Part shown: positions 54,531 to 63,976 of the stretch, in pieces
Layout of the letters: every line of letters begins with the position of its first letter
How positions within the stretch are numbered: the first letter of the stretch is position 1
Notes under the pieces: model-generated
What the model saw: the letters and a program-made list of their open reading frames with translations, nothing else
Told to the model about the DNA's origin: nothing
The model's database searches: none
Source of the DNA: Leptospirales bacterium
Lineage (GTDB): Bacteria; Spirochaetota; Leptospiria; Leptospirales; Leptonemataceae
NCBI GenBank assembly: GCA_016788865.1
Contig: JAEUSB010000095.1
Span: 168,707 to 232,706, forward strand
Reading direction: 5' to 3'
Length of the DNA: 64,000 nt
Position numbers and translations under genes: made by a program

Positions 54531-55250
54531 CTGTATTCGATCATCGTCCCCGCCTATAATGAAGCGGCGTTGCTTCCGGCAACGCTCGCCGCTATTTCGA
54601 AGGCCATGGCCGGAGTATCGCTTGCTGGCGAATTGTTGGTAGTCGACAATGCTTCAACCGATTCTACGGCGCAAATTGGTCGCGGTCATGGGGCGCACGT
54701 CGTTACGGAAACCGTCAGACAGATCTCACGCGTTCGCAATGCCGGTGCTGCCGCGTCCAGGGGAGAATTTCTGATCTTTGTAGATGCGGATACGTTGATT
54801 AGCCCGGAGTTGCTCAGGCTTGCTCTCGAGAAACTGAAAGACGGAGCCTGCGGTGGCGGCAGCCTGATTCGTTTTGAAAAGGAGGCCAGTGGATTTGCCG
54901 CGTTGACCGCACGATTCTGGAAATGGATTTCCTTGCGCTTCAAACTACTGGCCGGTTGTTTTATTTTTGTGCGCCGCGATGCATTTGTCTCAATCGGAGG
55001 CTTCAGCGAGAAAGTCTACGCGAGCGAAGAAATCTGGTTTGGCAAAACGTTAAAGACCTGGGCCAGAAAGGAATCCCGCCCATTCGTTATGCTCGATGGT
55101 TTTCCGCCCGTTACTTCGAGCCGAAAGTTGGATCTGTTTCCTGTTTACAAGTTGATTGGCTACACACTGCTTTTCTTGCTTTTCCCGTTTGCCGTCCGGT
55201 TCAGAGTCCTTTGCACGTTTTGGTACGACAGGCCAGGAAAGGCACCCTGA
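54531..55250 (+). CDS. Family 2 glycosyltransferase
   Basis: A 239-residue GT-A enzyme. YSIIVPAYNEAALLPATL is the family start and LVVDNASTDST, GEFLIFVDADTLI (D-x-D-like) and SEEIWFG complete the core. A C-terminal membrane segment (LIGYTLLFLLFPFAVRF) suggests membrane attachment. The conserved N-terminus begins before any ATG, GTG or TTG: CTG at 54531, two bases after the ppdK stop, is the only candidate, unless translation starts inside ppdK or a base is missing. TTG 54570 would cut the conserved start. Confidence 0.75.
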   Translation: MYSIIVPAYNEAALLPATLAAISKAMAGVSLAGELLVVDNASTDSTAQIGRGHGAHVVTETVRQISRVRNAGAAASRGEFLIFVDADTLISPELLRLALEKLKDGACGGGSLIRFEKEASGFAALTARFWKWISLRFKLLAGCFIFVRRDAFVSIGGFSEKVYASEEIWFGKTLKTWARKESRPFVMLDGFPPVTSSRKLDLFPVYKLIGYTLLFLLFPFAVRFRVLCTFWYDRPGKAP

Positions 55251-55262
55251 GATTTCTGTTCC

Positions 55263-56201
55263 CTAAAGGACGCGCCCAATATGCTCTCGGAGGAGGATGA
55301 GGCCGGGTGATTGTGAGCCCTCTATCAGTGCAACCATAGCGAAATTGAAGAGGCCGGCAAGCGCCTGGATTCCCGGGATCGCTACGAGCAAGATGCCTTC
55401 CCTTTTTGCGCGGCTTTGAATCAGTCGATCGAGCCAGAAGCAAGCGGAGCTAAATGTTGCTACCGCGAAAAACCAGCTGGTAAAATTTAACAGGGGAACA
55501 CCCTGGAAGAACGGTGTCAGTCTGGGATTCCAGATCCAAAGCTTCAGGTTTGTTGCTATTGGATCCAGATGTAGATCGATTGAGAGAGCAGCCAGGCCGC
55601 AAAGTATTCCGCTTAACGTGGGGTAAGACAAAAGCGTGGGCCAGCGGGTTTGGAGCTCCCTGATCAGGAACATCACAGGATAGAATACCGTTATCCATCC
55701 GGTGACTGCGACCAGCGGTGTATCCAGAAATGGGAAATAGAATGAATAGCCCGGTTCAGTGAAGAACCCCATTTGAATTCCACTACTTTCAAGACTCAGT
55801 CCGTAGATTCCAGCTGTAATCAGATACCGCGCAACTCCCCATGAACCCAATTTGTACGCGATATGTAAGGCCAGGAGCGCAGTCCAGGAAAATGAAACTA
55901 ACTCGGACAATTGCTGAATGGGGATCGCAGTGCAGGGCCAGAATGGCAGTGCCAGATTCGTCTTGAATGCCAGAAACAGGAGCGCGGGCGTGGCCAGGAC
56001 TGCGCCGGCTATTGTACGTCTTCTAACGTAAAGGCAGACCCAGAATAGGGGCGCATACGCCGTGAGCAGCGCAAGGTTTGCAGTCCGATCATCCGCCAGT
56101 CGTGCCCAGAGTACAAGAAGAACAGCCATAAAGAGACTGCAGAGAATCGGAAGATGTTCCACGATCTGCCTTAACGGTTGTGCGCGTAATTTCAAGTCCA
56201 T
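55263..56201 (-). CDS. Carotenoid biosynthesis protein, CruF-like (DUF422)
   Basis: A 312-residue membrane protein with about eight helices. GIQMGFFTEPGYSFYFPFLD, DTPLVAVTGWITVFYPVM, LAALSIDLHLDPIATNLKLW and GVPLLNFTSWFF match the DUF422 family, which includes the C50 carotenoid hydratase CruF. No phytoene synthase or desaturase is in the window, so a carotenoid role is not certain. It is the last gene of a four-gene operon, four bases after the BtaA-like gene, and convergent with the glycosyltransferase. Confidence 0.78.
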   Translation of the reverse strand: MDLKLRAQPLRQIVEHLPILCSLFMAVLLVLWARLADDRTANLALLTAYAPLFWVCLYVRRRTIAGAVLATPALLFLAFKTNLALPFWPCTAIPIQQLSELVSFSWTALLALHIAYKLGSWGVARYLITAGIYGLSLESSGIQMGFFTEPGYSFYFPFLDTPLVAVTGWITVFYPVMFLIRELQTRWPTLLSYPTLSGILCGLAALSIDLHLDPIATNLKLWIWNPRLTPFFQGVPLLNFTSWFFAVATFSSACFWLDRLIQSRAKREGILLVAIPGIQALAGLFNFAMVALIEGSQSPGLILLREHIGRVL

Positions 56202-56205
56202 CCAG

Positions 56206-57195
56206 TTACTTTACTACAGTACAAATGTGGACGCCGCCATAACTGGCTGTTCTTTCCACCTCTGATAGCCTGTGGCTCAGGCTCACATCCTCTGCAAAGT
56301 AATTTGATGCCTGGTCCAGAGAAATTTGAGGAGCAAATGTTCTAAATAGCACCGTGGCTTTCGGTTTACACGTTCGATGTAACTCGCGAAGCACGGAAAT
56401 ACGCAGGCTGGGGGAAACAAACTCCAGAAGATCCAACAAATTCGCGCTGGAAAACAGATTGCTTTCGGTATTCTTCAGGAAGCCAAGGAGGTCGGAGTGG
56501 ACGGAGTGAATGCGATCGCATCGGTCTTGCAGACGCGAAAAGTTATTCCGGTCTAAGTACGGGGGGACGTTCTGTTCGTCTGCATATTGACCGGTTAGCA
56601 TCTGGTGCCAGAAGTAGTTGGTCCGGATAGGAAAGGTAGTTAGTATCCTGCGCAGACGTTGCCGGCAAGCCTGCTCAAGGAAGAATTGTCCGGACCGTGC
56701 AGAATAGACTACCTGTCGCCAATGCATCCCGCAAAAACTGGCCAGGCCTGTTGGGAAGAGGCGCACGGGTAGACGCCAGAGCCGCGGTTCGATTTCTTCC
56801 ACGTAGATCTTTTCCTGTGCCTGCAAATCCGGGGACTGGAGGAAGCGCTCCAGATGTTTTCCACATGTTGCCCTGAAGAACTGTCTTACCCATCTAAACC
56901 GCGAATATGATCCGTATGAATACACGGAGCCATCGCGTCGCTGGGCCGGAATTCCAAAATCATTCCAGAGCGCAGAATGACCACGTCGAATAGCCCGGAT
57001 CTTTTCTTCCAGTAGTCTGACCTGCGCTTGATTCTGATCCACTGCGTAGATGGTCCCGGCATCTTCCAGCAGAGTATTGAGCGCATTGCAGCCGCCGGAC
57101 GCAATCATGAGAATTGTGGAACCTGGTTCGACTGCGAGTGCGATGCGATCCACATCGTAGTCTTCCCAGACTTGATTGTACCTGAGGTGCTTCAT
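56206..57195 (-). CDS. DUF3419 / BtaA-like 3-amino-3-carboxypropyltransferase
   Basis: A 329-residue Rossmann-fold SAM enzyme. RYNQVWEDYDVDRIAL then GSTILMIASGGCNALNTLLE and IYAVDQNQAQVRLLEEKI are the family signatures. BtaA moves the 3-amino-3-carboxypropyl group of SAM onto diacylglycerol for betaine lipids; other members act on other acceptors. No BtaB N-methyltransferase is adjacent. The ATG overlaps the TGA of the CapK-like gene by four bases. The acceptor is unknown. Confidence 0.78.
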   Translation of the reverse strand: MKHLRYNQVWEDYDVDRIALAVEPGSTILMIASGGCNALNTLLEDAGTIYAVDQNQAQVRLLEEKIRAIRRGHSALWNDFGIPAQRRDGSVYSYGSYSRFRWVRQFFRATCGKHLERFLQSPDLQAQEKIYVEEIEPRLWRLPVRLFPTGLASFCGMHWRQVVYSARSGQFFLEQACRQRLRRILTTFPIRTNYFWHQMLTGQYADEQNVPPYLDRNNFSRLQDRCDRIHSVHSDLLGFLKNTESNLFSSANLLDLLEFVSPSLRISVLRELHRTCKPKATVLFRTFAPQISLDQASNYFAEDVSLSHRLSEVERTASYGGVHICTVVK

Positions 57196-58490
57196 CGTTT
57201 GCCGATTGCGGATATGATCGGATTTCTCTTGCCCGTCCGGGTCTTGAGAAGTTTATCCGTGACTTCTATTTCAATCCTGGTATTGGATGGCAAAAATCGC
57301 GCAAGCCCTCGGCTCACGGCAAGCTCTAAGTCAGGTCCAGCATTCTTTGCGGGAATAATCTGCATACGGACGGCCGATGGGCTTTCCTGGATCAGGCAGA
57401 AATCCGCAATCGGGAGGCGGTCGACGAGCAGCATTTCATAAACCGTATCGAGCAGGTAGGCGGGTGTCAAAGTCTGACCATCAAGAAGGAAAGAATCATT
57501 TTGCCGGCCGAGCAGTCCATCGAGCTGCAATGTTTTTCGACCACACATGCACAAACCTTCTGAAAGTGAACCCATATCGCCCTGGCGGTAGCGTATAAAC
57601 GGTGTGGCAAAGTTATGAAGATTGGTCCCCGTGATTTCTCCTGAGATGCGACGCGCACCTGACGCGCGGTCCAACGTCTCTAGATACGCCATATCTTCCC
57701 AGACGTGATATGTGCCATGCTGACATTCAGTTGCTACCCAGCCCAGCTCTTCGGAGGAGTATTCATCAAGCACAGGACAACCAAAGTATTCAGAGAGCAT
57801 CTTGCGTTGGGATCGGGATGACATCTCTGAATTCAAGCTGATTAGTTTTAACCTGAGACTTTGCGCCTGTGCGGATGAGATGTGCCGGATCAATTCGAGT
57901 AAATGGGATGGATAGATGCAAAGCACGTGCGGTCGTAATTTTAGCATGCGATCAATTGTGTCGTTTATGTCGTTTAACGTGGAAACAAACCAGGAACGGT
58001 AGAAACCAAAAAAGGATCGGGCAGGGAACTCTGAAGTATAAACATACAGTGTGCGGTCCATTGGTCGGTAGTTTCCAAGCATGTTTAGAATTCTGTACCT
58101 ACCAACGGCATACGCATGCGTGTCTTTGACGTCGTGCGATACACGAATTACTTTGCCACTGGAACCCGAACTGACCGATTCTATGAAGCGATTGGCCCCG
58201 GGCAATGCGCCTGCCTCGATGGCGTCCACAAGTTCGCCCTTTGTGACACACGGGAAGAAGGCAAGGTCGCGCAGGGAACGAAAGTCATTCGGGTGAATGC
58301 CAGCATTCGCGTATTTTTCACGGTAGAAGGGACTCCGTTCATAGGCGTGATGAAGTAGTCTTTTTATTCTGGAATACTGAAAACGTTCGATATGTTTCCT
58401 GCCCAAATAGGGTCGGATAAGATATCCGGGCGCTACGGCGCCCGCAAGAGCCGCCGCACGGAGGTATTCGCTCAGAGAGAAACGACGCAT
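57192..58490 (-). CDS. PaaK/CapK-like adenylate-forming enzyme
   Basis: A 432-residue protein of the phenylacetate-CoA ligase/CapK group. SVSSGSSGKVIRVSHD is the phosphate-binding loop (SSGSSG type), YSSEELGWVATEC and ITGTNLHNFATPFIRYRQGD are the adenylate-binding motifs, and a C-terminal lid domain ends KTRTGKRNPII (catalytic Lys region). It would activate a carboxylic acid as acyl-AMP. The ATG at 58490 shares its A with the TGA of the aminopeptidase (TGATG). Substrate unknown. Confidence 0.8.
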   Translation of the reverse strand: MRRFSLSEYLRAAALAGAVAPGYLIRPYLGRKHIERFQYSRIKRLLHHAYERSPFYREKYANAGIHPNDFRSLRDLAFFPCVTKGELVDAIEAGALPGANRFIESVSSGSSGKVIRVSHDVKDTHAYAVGRYRILNMLGNYRPMDRTLYVYTSEFPARSFFGFYRSWFVSTLNDINDTIDRMLKLRPHVLCIYPSHLLELIRHISSAQAQSLRLKLISLNSEMSSRSQRKMLSEYFGCPVLDEYSSEELGWVATECQHGTYHVWEDMAYLETLDRASGARRISGEITGTNLHNFATPFIRYRQGDMGSLSEGLCMCGRKTLQLDGLLGRQNDSFLLDGQTLTPAYLLDTVYEMLLVDRLPIADFCLIQESPSAVRMQIIPAKNAGPDLELAVSRGLARFLPSNTRIEIEVTDKLLKTRTGKRNPIISAIGKR

Positions 58491-59509
58491 CAGTCTTTGA
58501 TCTGCTTTTTCCAGTTGGCCGGTGGTTCTTTCAGCGATTGCATTTTTGCAAAGAAGCAGGACCAATCCTTTGCACACTGTTCGAACTGATTCTGGAAGTA
58601 TTCCTGCCCCGATTCGTAACGAAGAAAACTCAGGAAGTCTGCGTTGTTGAATGATTCCTTTGGCTGGTTCTGTTGCCCCACATTTCCGCGGATTCTTTCG
58701 AGCTCAAGTCTGAACGCTTCAATGATTCTTTGTTTGTTGTCTCGTTTTTCAGAATCGCTCATGCTGGACTTATAAATTGCGTCGAGTTGCCGGGCACAGT
58801 TCCGAAAGTGGCGGTGAATTTCTTGCGTGCTGGCCAATGCGGCGATTTTTCGTTTATACGTTTCCGATGCCTCCCCCTCCGTTTCGCGGGCATATTGTAG
58901 CGCGCCGGCTATTTCAACAAAGGAAGCAAACGATTCATTGAAATCAACTGAGCCCGGTAGCCACAAAGTATTGTGAGTGGATTCGTGGATTACGAGGCGC
59001 GTCAGGTACCAGTTAGAAAACTCAAGTTGCGACGAGACGAGTGGGTCCTTGAACCAGCCAAGCGTCGAATAGCCCGCAACTTCTTGTGTGGCCACGTCCC
59101 AGCCTTCGCGTTTTAGTTCCTCTGCAGTCGCATTCGCCCTCGCTTCTGAAAAAAATCCCAGGTATGGAACAGTGCCGACGATTGGAAACCACCAGGTCTT
59201 TGGAATGAAAGCGAGTTCACGCGATGCAGTTACGTTCCAGGCAACTGCTTTGCGGTCAATGCGTGAAAGAGTTTGGAACGCCTCCCCCTTCAGGCCTAGC
59301 CTGGTCTTTCCCCATTCACTCACTGCCTTAACATGTGTTAATTTTTCCAGAGTCTTAGGGTCGGTTTCGGGTCGCTTGAGAATTTCTTCAATGGGTTCGC
59401 GATTCCAGAGAAGACTTGCCTGTCCGTGTGCAACGTGCGCGAGATAGCAGGACGAATTGATTTGGAAAAGCATTACCAGACCAATTCGGATTGCCATACT
59501 AACGTTCAT
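58490..59509 (-). CDS. Secreted COG4324-type aminopeptidase
   Basis: A 339-residue protein with an N-terminal hydrophobic signal (IRIGLVMLFQINSSC, a possible lipobox). TRLVIHESTHNTLW is a zinc-protease H-E-x-x-H variant and FNESFASFVE supplies the third ligand Glu. This is the pattern of predicted aminopeptidases of the DUF2265/COG4324 family. It is the first gene of the operon with the CapK-, BtaA- and CruF-like genes. Substrate unknown. Confidence 0.77.
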   Translation of the reverse strand: MNVSMAIRIGLVMLFQINSSCYLAHVAHGQASLLWNREPIEEILKRPETDPKTLEKLTHVKAVSEWGKTRLGLKGEAFQTLSRIDRKAVAWNVTASRELAFIPKTWWFPIVGTVPYLGFFSEARANATAEELKREGWDVATQEVAGYSTLGWFKDPLVSSQLEFSNWYLTRLVIHESTHNTLWLPGSVDFNESFASFVEIAGALQYARETEGEASETYKRKIAALASTQEIHRHFRNCARQLDAIYKSSMSDSEKRDNKQRIIEAFRLELERIRGNVGQQNQPKESFNNADFLSFLRYESGQEYFQNQFEQCAKDWSCFFAKMQSLKEPPANWKKQIKD

Positions 59510-59565
59510 AGCTGATTGAGGGTACGCGGGACTATTTTGTCAAGCGCGGTTAGGTCGTTCTTGAT

Positions 59566-60864
59566 TTGACATTCTTTCAATCTGATGTCATTCCGGTCGT
59601 TGTGCGCTGTGTTCTCGCGTGTTTCCTCTTTTTCAGCTTTGCCTCGTTGTTCGCGCAACCTGTGTTGCTGCGTCCCATACAGATGGACGGCGCGGATAAT
59701 AGGCTGCAGGGTCTTGCCAACGCGCTCGAAAAGGACGTGTTTGATGTCCTCACCGCGAAAGGCCTGGAGATTTTGCCTGAGTCAAGGTTAAAGCTTGATG
59801 CCCCTGTATCCAGGACCTGTGCGGATGCCTGTTTGGTTGATCTCGCTGCTCGAAGCCGGGTATCACGCATTCTTGTTCCCATTCTCCAGAAGAAGAAAGA
59901 CAGCGAGAATTTCCTATGTTATCTATACACTGTTCAGGATGGTCGCATAACGGAGAATAATGTTCTGGTTCTGTACATTAATTTACCGGAAGCTCGCCGC
60001 AGAACAGCAATCGCTTCAGTTATGGTGGAGCTCTTCCCGGAACTTTTGCGAGCTGCACCCGTTGCGAGGGAGGCTCCGCCTCAAAAAGATAAGGCTGATG
60101 CTGGCGTTATTCGCCTTTTGTCGGATCCGGCGGGAGCGGAAGTCTTCGTTGATGGTGTCAGGGTGGGGGTGACTCCGGTTGACCTGAACACAAATGGGAA
60201 GATGCAGGCGGTGAGAATTGCGATGCCGGAGTACGAGGAAGTAAACTTTCCCATTCGCGCTGCCGCGAAAAGTGAAATCATGTTCACACTTCAGAGGAAG
60301 GACAGAAACGTTCGGATTGCAAATCGCTTTGCGGAGCAAATTCGCGATTCTTCTGCCCCCGCGGACAAGCTTTACTGGGGCGCATTCGCAAGATCGCTCG
60401 TATTACCAGGGTGGGGCCAGTACTCAAAAGGAGACTCATCTGGATTCTGGTTTGGATTCGGGTCAATTATGTTGGCCGGGACTGCAGTATATGCAGATAA
60501 CCAGGCCCGGTATTTCAGGCACAGGTATGTGGCAACTGCTCGGGAATCGCAAGTCTATCTCATGTCGATCTACGGAGCCAATCAACAAATACTTACGTAT
60601 GCAACGCTAAATTACCTTGCGGTGGTTCCCGGTTCTGGGTCGGTTTCAGACCTGAAAAATTGTACTGCAAGCACTTGTACGGCAGCTAAACAGAATCACA
60701 AAATCGCGAGGAGCAGCGCCGGCCTGTTTGTTGGTTTATACTTGTGGAACGTGTTCGATGCTTTGCTTGCAGATTCAAAGCGCAGTTCCGTGACATTTGG
60801 CGGGATGCCCATCATATCTGGAAATGACCGGGGCGCAATCTTTGGTGCCAGGGTGAGCTTCTAA
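59566..60864 (+). CDS. PEGA-domain protein with DUF5683-like C-terminus, first paralogue
   Basis: A 432-residue exported protein: signal peptide (VLACFLFFSFASLFAQ), a first domain of about 130 residues like the TolB/CsgG-type regions of spirochaetal proteins (LANALEKDVFDVLTAKGLEI; DACLVDLAARSRVSRILVP), a PEGA domain (SDPAGAEVFVDGVRVGVTPV) and a C-terminal membrane region (YWGAFARSLVLPGWGQYSKG). The start is TTG 59566 or GTG 59602; the latter begins nearer the signal. The downstream paralogue lacks the first domain. Probably an envelope protein. Confidence 0.8.
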   Translation: MTFFQSDVIPVVVRCVLACFLFFSFASLFAQPVLLRPIQMDGADNRLQGLANALEKDVFDVLTAKGLEILPESRLKLDAPVSRTCADACLVDLAARSRVSRILVPILQKKKDSENFLCYLYTVQDGRITENNVLVLYINLPEARRRTAIASVMVELFPELLRAAPVAREAPPQKDKADAGVIRLLSDPAGAEVFVDGVRVGVTPVDLNTNGKMQAVRIAMPEYEEVNFPIRAAAKSEIMFTLQRKDRNVRIANRFAEQIRDSSAPADKLYWGAFARSLVLPGWGQYSKGDSSGFWFGFGSIMLAGTAVYADNQARYFRHRYVATARESQVYLMSIYGANQQILTYATLNYLAVVPGSGSVSDLKNCTASTCTAAKQNHKIARSSAGLFVGLYLWNVFDALLADSKRSSVTFGGMPIISGNDRGAIFGARVSF

Positions 60865-61728
60865 ATGAAAAGCTGGCTGCACATTGGACTGACACTTGGC
60901 ATAGCATTTGCGAGTATACCTGCAAGCGCAGAGAAGCAACAAATTCGCATTGTGACTCAGCCTGCCGGCGCAACTGTTTTCGTCGATGGGATTGATCAGG
61001 GTAAGACGCCGCTAAGTATTCCAGTCACCGACAGGTCGGTTAACGTTCGGCTTGCCATGGCCGGGTTTGAGGAAATTCGATTTCCTCTTCGTTCCAGCGG
61101 AGATCTGGAAATTGTGCTGACAATGGCACCGGATGTCTTGCCCAATCTTTCGCGACCTTTACCCGCCGATCCGACCCCGGTTCCCAAAAAACGTTCGCCT
61201 TACTGGGGAGCGTTTGCCCGCTCGCTGGTAATCCCTGGTTGGGGACAATACTCAAAGAAGGATAGCTCTTCTTTCTGGTTCTTAACAGGCACTCTCATCA
61301 GCGGTCTGGCATATATGGATGCCCGTGAATCCTTTATTCGATCCAGAAAGGATGCCATTCGCAAGTATCGGGAAGGGGATATATATTCGTTTTTACAGGC
61401 AGGGCTCATACCGACGCTCAGGGCTCGCGACACTGCAGCCGCGCAGGCTATTGGAATTGCCTATTTTCACCAACCTTCCGGGAACGAAAAGCAGTACACT
61501 CACAATTGCACTTTCATCAGCCTCGTCAACATCACGAATGGGACAGGCCAGACCTGCCGAAACAATCGTCGGGCATTGCAGCGCAAAAACACCACGGGCT
61601 ACGTTTTTGCGGGGCTCTACCTCTGGAACGCATTTGATGCGCTTCTGGCTACGGAGAAAATGAGCTTCAGTGTGGGAATTCCGGAGGCCGATCGCGGCGT
61701 CGTTGTGGCGGCCAGCCTGAGGTTTTGA
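60865..61728 (+). CDS. PEGA-domain protein, second paralogue
   Basis: A 287-residue exported protein: signal peptide ending ASIPASA, a PEGA domain (TQPAGATVFVDGIDQGKTPL) and the membrane region YWGAFARSLVIPGWGQYSKK also found in its neighbour. It starts on the base after the neighbour's stop, so both are translated from one transcript. The two are products of tandem duplication, with loss or gain of the first domain. Confidence 0.85.
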   Translation: MKSWLHIGLTLGIAFASIPASAEKQQIRIVTQPAGATVFVDGIDQGKTPLSIPVTDRSVNVRLAMAGFEEIRFPLRSSGDLEIVLTMAPDVLPNLSRPLPADPTPVPKKRSPYWGAFARSLVIPGWGQYSKKDSSSFWFLTGTLISGLAYMDARESFIRSRKDAIRKYREGDIYSFLQAGLIPTLRARDTAAAQAIGIAYFHQPSGNEKQYTHNCTFISLVNITNGTGQTCRNNRRALQRKNTTGYVFAGLYLWNAFDALLATEKMSFSVGIPEADRGVVVAASLRF

Positions 61729-61755
61729 CCAGCCTTTTGGTTTGACCGCACGGGG

Positions 61756-61798
61756 CTTTCTCAAAAATTGCTCCCTTCTATGGCAATTTTTCTGAAAG
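61756..61798 (+). promoter_or_regulatory. Hairpin presenting the metK start codon
   Basis: AAAAATTGC (61763-61771) pairs with GCAATTTTT (61783-61791); a further five pairs, CTTTC (61756-61760) with GAAAG (61794-61798), follow beyond a 2x2 mismatch. The ATG at 61780-61782 lies at the 3' side of the 11-base loop. A folded mRNA could modulate initiation of metK. Confidence 0.55.
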
Positions 61799-62943
61799 AA
61801 TTCCTTTTCACCTCGGAATCTGTGTCTGAGGGACACCCGGACAAGATCTGCGATCAGATTTCTGATGCAGTGCTCGACGCGCACCTGGCACAGGATCCAG
61901 CCAGCCGCGTTGCATGCGAATCCCTCACAACCACGGACTTTGTCTGCGTGGCAGGGGAGATCACATCAACTGCAAAAGTCGATGTCGAAGCACTCACTCG
62001 CAAAGTAATCCGGGAAATTGGCTACACGGACAAGAACATTGGTTTTGAAGCGGATACAGCACAAGTTATGGTGCGCCTGCATTCGCAATCCCCTGATATT
62101 TCAATGGGTGTAACCGTAGGGGAAGGTCTCCACAAGGAGCAAGGTGCCGGAGATCAGGGGCTGATGTTTGGCTTTGCCATCAATGAAACATCAAACCTGA
62201 TGCCCTTGCCAATTGAACTTTCACACCAACTGATGAAGAAGCTGGCGGATCTCCGCCACAATGGCACAATGAAAGACATTCTGCCAGATTCAAAATCGCA
62301 GGTTACAGTTGAGTATCGCGACGGCAAGCCGCATCGCATCGACACTGTCGTTATCTCAACGCAGCATCGCGAAAATCTGGCGCACAAGACTCTGGAAGAA
62401 ATGCTCATTGAGCAAGTTGTTAAACAGGTCATTCCTGCCCAGTATCTACAGAACACGCGTTATTTGATCAACCCAACTGGTAAATTCGTTGTTGGTGGTC
62501 CGCACGGAGATTGCGGTTTGACCGGTCGCAAGATTATCGTAGATACATATGGCGGATATGGCCGTCACGGCGGTGGAGCTTTCTCTGGAAAAGATCCCAC
62601 CAAAGTAGATCGCAGTGCTGCGTATATGGCACGTTATGTGGCAAAGAACATTGTGGCCGCAGGACTTTGCACAAAATGCGAAGTTCAAGTTTCTTACGCG
62701 ATTGGATATCCTCAACCGACGTCGATCCTCGTTGATTCCTTTGGTACAGGCAAGATTCCAGATGAGAAGATCATTGAGCGCGTAAAGGCTAACTTTGATT
62801 TTACTCCTGCGGGAATTGAACGCACGCTCAAGCTTCGTGAAAAAGGACGCGTATACCAGCAAACTGCTGCCTATGGGCATTTTGGCCGCCAGGGCGAAAC
62901 TTTCACCTGGGAGAAAACGGACAAGGCCGACGCGCTGAAGTAA
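61780..62943 (+). CDS. metK: S-adenosylmethionine synthase
   Basis: A 387-residue enzyme making SAM from ATP and methionine. [59 protein letters not shown] and [20 protein letters not shown] are the family signatures, in order. ATG 61780 is preferred to TTG 61768. The start codon is placed in the loop of a 14-pair hairpin. It is followed one base later by the transketolase subunit gene. Confidence 0.97.
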   Translation: MAIFLKEFLFTSESVSEGHPDKICDQISDAVLDAHLAQDPASRVACESLTTTDFVCVAGEITSTAKVDVEALTRKVIREIGYTDKNIGFEADTAQVMVRLHSQSPDISMGVTVGEGLHKEQGAGDQGLMFGFAINETSNLMPLPIELSHQLMKKLADLRHNGTMKDILPDSKSQVTVEYRDGKPHRIDTVVISTQHRENLAHKTLEEMLIEQVVKQVIPAQYLQNTRYLINPTGKFVVGGPHGDCGLTGRKIIVDTYGGYGRHGGGAFSGKDPTKVDRSAAYMARYVAKNIVAAGLCTKCEVQVSYAIGYPQPTSILVDSFGTGKIPDEKIIERVKANFDFTPAGIERTLKLREKGRVYQQTAAYGHFGRQGETFTWEKTDKADALK

Positions 62944-62944
62944 A

Positions 62945-63976
62945 GTGGCTGCCCCACGAGCCAAAAAGAAAGCCGCGCCTGCGCGGAAGAAATCAGTCAA
63001 ACAGGCAAAGCCGCAAGCGGCTGCTCCGGCCGTTCCTGTTGTAAGCAAGGCAACACGGGATGGCTACGGAGAAGCTTTGCTTGAGCTTGGCCGCAAGCGC
63101 AGTGACGTTGTAGTTCTCGACGCCGATCTATCTGAATCTACGCGCACGCATAAGTTCGCAAAAGAATTCCCTGATCGTTTCTTCAACGTGGGTGTGGCCG
63201 AACAAAACCTTGTTGGGATTGCGGCCGGGTTTGCACTTTCTGGGCTGGTTCCTTTCGCTTCTAGCTTTGCCATGTTCCTATCCGGCAGAGCATGGGAAAT
63301 TGTTCGCAATTCTGTAGTCTATCCGGGACTTAACGTCAAACTCTTTGCCTCACATGGCGGGATTACCGTTGGCGAAGACGGCGCAAGCCATCAATGCATT
63401 GAAGATTTTGCGATCATGCGCGCAATTCCAAACATGAACGTTTTTGTGCCATCGGACTTTGAAGAGGCCAGGCAAATGGTTCACGCACTGGCAGCGGCAA
63501 AAGGTCCCTGCTATGTTCGAGTTGCCCGCGCTGCAACGCCAGTATTGAGCCGTCCTGCTTCGTACACATTTAAACCCGGCAAAGGAGAACTTCGCCGGGA
63601 CGGGAAGAATGTTACGATCATAGCCTGTGGGGTACTCGTACATGAGGCGGACAAGGCCGCAGACATTCTTGCGAAAGCCGGGATCTCAGCCGCTGTAATC
63701 AATATGTCTAGCCTGAAGCCGCTCGATGAGAAGCTGGTTCTGCAATATGCGAAAAAAACCGGAGCGATTGTAACTGTTGAAGAACACAATATCATAGGTG
63801 GATTGGGTTCCGCTGTCGCAGAAACAGTTTCCGGAAACACACCATGTGTCGTGTTACGGCATGGGATGCATGACGAGTTTGGTCAGAGCGGGGAGGCAAG
63901 TGCTCTGCTAGACCATTACAAGTTGCGAGCAACAGACATCGCCAACATAGCAAAGAAAGCGATTAAGCTCAAGTAG
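62945..63976 (+). CDS. Transketolase C-terminal subunit with basic N-terminal tail
   Basis: A 343-residue protein covering the pyrimidine-binding and C-terminal domains: [20 protein letters not shown] (catalytic Glu), [20 protein letters not shown] and [19 protein letters not shown]. It pairs with a separate N-terminal (TPP pyrophosphate-binding) subunit, which is not in this window. The first 35 residues are Ala/Lys/Pro-rich ([20 protein letters not shown]), resembling histone H1 tails and absent from typical subunits. It starts with GTG, one base after metK. Confidence 0.9.
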   Translation: MAAPRAKKKAAPARKKSVKQAKPQAAAPAVPVVSKATRDGYGEALLELGRKRSDVVVLDADLSESTRTHKFAKEFPDRFFNVGVAEQNLVGIAAGFALSGLVPFASSFAMFLSGRAWEIVRNSVVYPGLNVKLFASHGGITVGEDGASHQCIEDFAIMRAIPNMNVFVPSDFEEARQMVHALAAAKGPCYVRVARAATPVLSRPASYTFKPGKGELRRDGKNVTIIACGVLVHEADKAADILAKAGISAAVINMSSLKPLDEKLVLQYAKKTGAIVTVEEHNIIGGLGSAVAETVSGNTPCVVLRHGMHDEFGQSGEASALLDHYKLRATDIANIAKKAIKLK

